Shown here in pieces: positions 6,180 through 7,650 of a DNA stretch of 7,650 nucleotides. The stretch is from positions 1-7,650 of the forward strand of contig CAIVDG010000120.1 of assembly GCA_903904615.1 (NCBI GenBank), in the 5' to 3' direction. Within the stretch, counting starts at the first letter, position 1; each line of letters starts with the position of its first letter. Source of the stretch: an uncultured Acidimicrobiaceae bacterium (GTDB taxonomy: Bacteria > Actinomycetota > Acidimicrobiia > Acidimicrobiales > Ilumatobacteraceae). Under the pieces are notes generated by a model, which was not told the DNA's origin, searched no databases, and saw nothing but the letters and a program-made list of their open reading frames with translations. The translations under genes were made by a program, and so were the position numbers.

Positions 6180-7067
6180 TTACTTATGAGCGCGACGCAC
6201 ATGCGATGTGATGGCGTCGTGGAAGAGTGGCCACAACGGTTGTGGCAGATCGTGGCCCATGTCGGCCACATACAAGAACGTGGAACCAGGAATAAGTTCT
6301 GCAGTTCTCTCACCGCCCGATGGTGTGAGCAATGTGTCATCGCGACCGTGAATAACCAATGTTGGAATAGTGAGTTGACGCAGTGCATCGCTGCGGTCGC
6401 CCGATGCGTAAATGGCAGCCAGCTGACGCTGTGTTCCTTCTGGGTAGAAACTGCGGTCGTATTCGCGCGCCGCACGAGACCGCGCTTCATTGAGGTCGAA
6501 ATACTTCTTTGAGCACCAGACGGCCCAGTTCTTTGCGCCCTCGATGTATGCGTCGCGATCTGGTGGTGGAGGTGCCAACAATGCAGCCAACGCTTCGTCG
6601 GTGGGTGTTCCGTAGGCAAGATCTCCGGTGACCGACATGATGGACGTGAGGCTGTGTAAGCGATGGCCGTGACGCAACGCAAATGTCTGAGCGATCATTC
6701 CGCCCATTGATGCGCCAAGGACGTGTGCCTTTTCGATTCCCAGATGATCGAGTACACCAACAGCATCGTCCGCCATGTCGTGAAGTGTGTACGGGACCGG
6801 AACGGTGACTTCTTCGCCCATCATGGCCTGCATGGTGACCTTGTCGGTTTCTACGACAACACCGTGATGCTTGTGCGATAGACCGCAGTCACGATTGTCG
6901 AATAGAACAACATGGAACCCGCTATCGACGAACATTTGCATGAACTCTTCCGGCCATGCAGTGAGCTGGGCACCAAAGCCCATAATCCACAACAACGTAG
7001 GGTTCGAAGACTCCCCCATTGTTTGGTACTCGATGGATATTCCTGAAGGGAGAACGGCCTGTGGCAT
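6180..7067 (-). CDS. Alpha/beta hydrolase fold protein
   Basis: This 295-residue soluble hydrolase has an intact catalytic triad: nucleophile S120 in the elbow GASMGG, the acid D243 or D244 in HGRDDTLL, and H272 in DMGHDLP. The oxyanion-hole region is WIMGFGAQLTAW (27-38), and DNRDCGLS (57-64) is typical of the RdmC/aclacinomycin-methylesterase-like and 3-oxoadipate enol-lactonase-like groups. A cap segment lies around 155-230. The substrate is unknown; carboxyl ester or lactone hydrolysis is the usual reaction. The start is ATG at 7067-7065; the residues just after it already belong to the first strand, so little could be missing. It lies 48 bp after the PH-domain gene and 32 bp before the racemase gene, in the same direction, and may act on related acyl compounds, though that is only a guess from position. 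Confidence 0.92.
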   Translation of the reverse strand: MPQAVLPSGISIEYQTMGESSNPTLLWIMGFGAQLTAWPEEFMQMFVDSGFHVVLFDNRDCGLSHKHHGVVVETDKVTMQAMMGEEVTVPVPYTLHDMADDAVGVLDHLGIEKAHVLGASMGGMIAQTFALRHGHRLHSLTSIMSVTGDLAYGTPTDEALAALLAPPPPDRDAYIEGAKNWAVWCSKKYFDLNEARSRAAREYDRSFYPEGTQRQLAAIYASGDRSDALRQLTIPTLVIHGRDDTLLTPSGGERTAELIPGSTFLYVADMGHDLPQPLWPLFHDAITSHVRRAHK

Positions 7068-7115
7068 GTTCCTATTCTCACAGGTACGAGGGCTCGGTCT
7101 CCAACGCAGACGGGA

Positions 7116-7650
7116 CTAGCCCAGAAGACGGCGTTTCTGCTCCTCAAATTCCTCGTCGGTCAGGGTTCCACGGTCACGAAGGGCTTCGAGCCGCTCCAGT
7201 TCTTGAGCAATACCACCGAGTGACGGTGCTCCATCGAACGAACGCGATGCACGTGCCTGCAAGGACGAGTGGATGATGTTTTGCACCTCTTCTGGGCGCG
7301 CAATATCGGTGAAAGTTTGCTCGCCATCTTCTCCACCCGACTGAATGAGAATGTCGCCCACGCCAACAAGGCGTTCGAAAATGGTTTGAGCGAAGTTCAC
7401 ATTGGCAATGCGTTCAAGAGGGATTTCCACCCCCATACGCGCCACTACTCCTTGGCGATAAATGACTCGATGGCTTGTCACGACGAAATATGTGGTCCGC
7501 CATTTCACGAGCTCCACCGCCAAGATGGCAAAACACACGATGATGACGCCAATGCCCAAATATGTGGCGGCGGTCTTCAACCAACCACTGAGCAGCGATT
7601 GCACCCAGAACGTGCCCACCATGACGCCAAAGAGACCAATGGCAGGCGGA
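7116..7650 (-). CDS. Membrane PH-domain (bPH2) protein with C-terminal SHOCT segment, N-terminus beyond the window
   Basis: The frame is open to the right edge, so the gene starts outside; 177 codons are visible. An internal ATG at 7622-7620 is not a convincing start because the hydrophobic stretch PPAIGLFGV reads straight into it. Visible parts in order: the end of one transmembrane segment, a second helix (YLGIGVIIVCFAILAVELV), a bacterial PH-like domain of the YdbS/bPH2 type beginning TTYFVVTSHRVIYRQG and including the loop VEIPLERIANVNF, then a variable linker. The last 30 or so residues (ELERLEALRDRGTLTDEEF and a basic end) are a SHOCT motif, a short helical element often at protein termini. 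The function of these proteins is mostly unknown; membrane anchoring with a cytoplasmic PH domain is the expected topology. The stop is TAG at 7118-7116. Confidence 0.9.
   Translation of the reverse strand, partial: PPAIGLFGVMVGTFWVQSLLSGWLKTAATYLGIGVIIVCFAILAVELVKWRTTYFVVTSHRVIYRQGVVARMGVEIPLERIANVNFAQTIFERLVGVGDILIQSGGEDGEQTFTDIARPEEVQNIIHSSLQARASRSFDGAPSLGGIAQELERLEALRDRGTLTDEEFEEQKRRLLG

Noticed and set aside
6113..6682. 189-codon minus-strand frame overlapping the hydrolase and the racemase start
   Set aside because: It overlaps two motif-verified genes in another frame and has no domain-like sequence.
1..7650. CRISPR array, insertion sequence, attachment site, tRNA or toxin-antitoxin pair
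   Set aside because: No regularly spaced repeats, transposase motifs, terminal inverted repeats, tRNA-like cloverleaf sequence or small paired genes were found when reading both strands.

Overview
The window looks like an ordinary stretch of an actinobacterial chromosome, probably from the class Acidimicrobiia. The reasons are: a short 64-residue L28 of the four-cysteine type; a GTP-type PEP carboxykinase; an MshB/Mca-like PIG-L deacetylase; a CaiB-family alpha-methylacyl-CoA racemase closest in motifs to the mycobacterial enzyme; frequent GTG starts (four of ten genes by my reading); and moderately high GC. The class assignment is inference from gene character, not a computed placement. There are no tRNA or rRNA genes, insertion sequences, phage genes, CRISPR arrays or obvious repeats.

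Left part (1-707, minus strand): the N-terminal two thirds of a DhaL/DAK-family protein (FakA/YloV type), running off the left edge. Across a 161-bp divergent intergenic region lies rpmB (L28). Its leader carries a perfect 8-bp inverted repeat just before the Shine-Dalgarno sequence. A 73-residue cold-shock-like OB-fold protein follows, with its ribosome binding site overlapping the rpmB stop codon. After a 91-bp gap comes pckG (GTP PEP carboxykinase, 596 residues), closed by a textbook rho-independent terminator.

Right part (3227-7650, minus strand): six closely spaced genes, read right to left. They are a membrane-anchored bacterial PH-domain/SHOCT protein (N-terminus outside the window), an alpha/beta hydrolase, an alpha-methylacyl-CoA racemase, a PIG-L zinc deacetylase, a histidine phosphatase and a small four-helix membrane protein. 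The racemase, deacetylase and phosphatase abut or overlap (0 and -4 bp) and are very likely co-transcribed. The small membrane protein may also have its own leaderless promoter. The right-hand cluster converges on pckG, and the terminator sits between them.

How the genes fit together: the left half is housekeeping (ribosome, fatty-acid/DhaL function, gluconeogenesis or anaplerosis). The right half combines acyl-CoA epimerisation and ester hydrolysis with a deacetylase/phosphatase pair whose substrates cannot be told from sequence. I found no convincing new defence, mobile or biosynthetic system. The points most worth a second look are the aromatic-poor cold-shock-like protein coupled to rpmB, the rpmB leader hairpin, and the coupled racemase-deacetylase-phosphatase trio.
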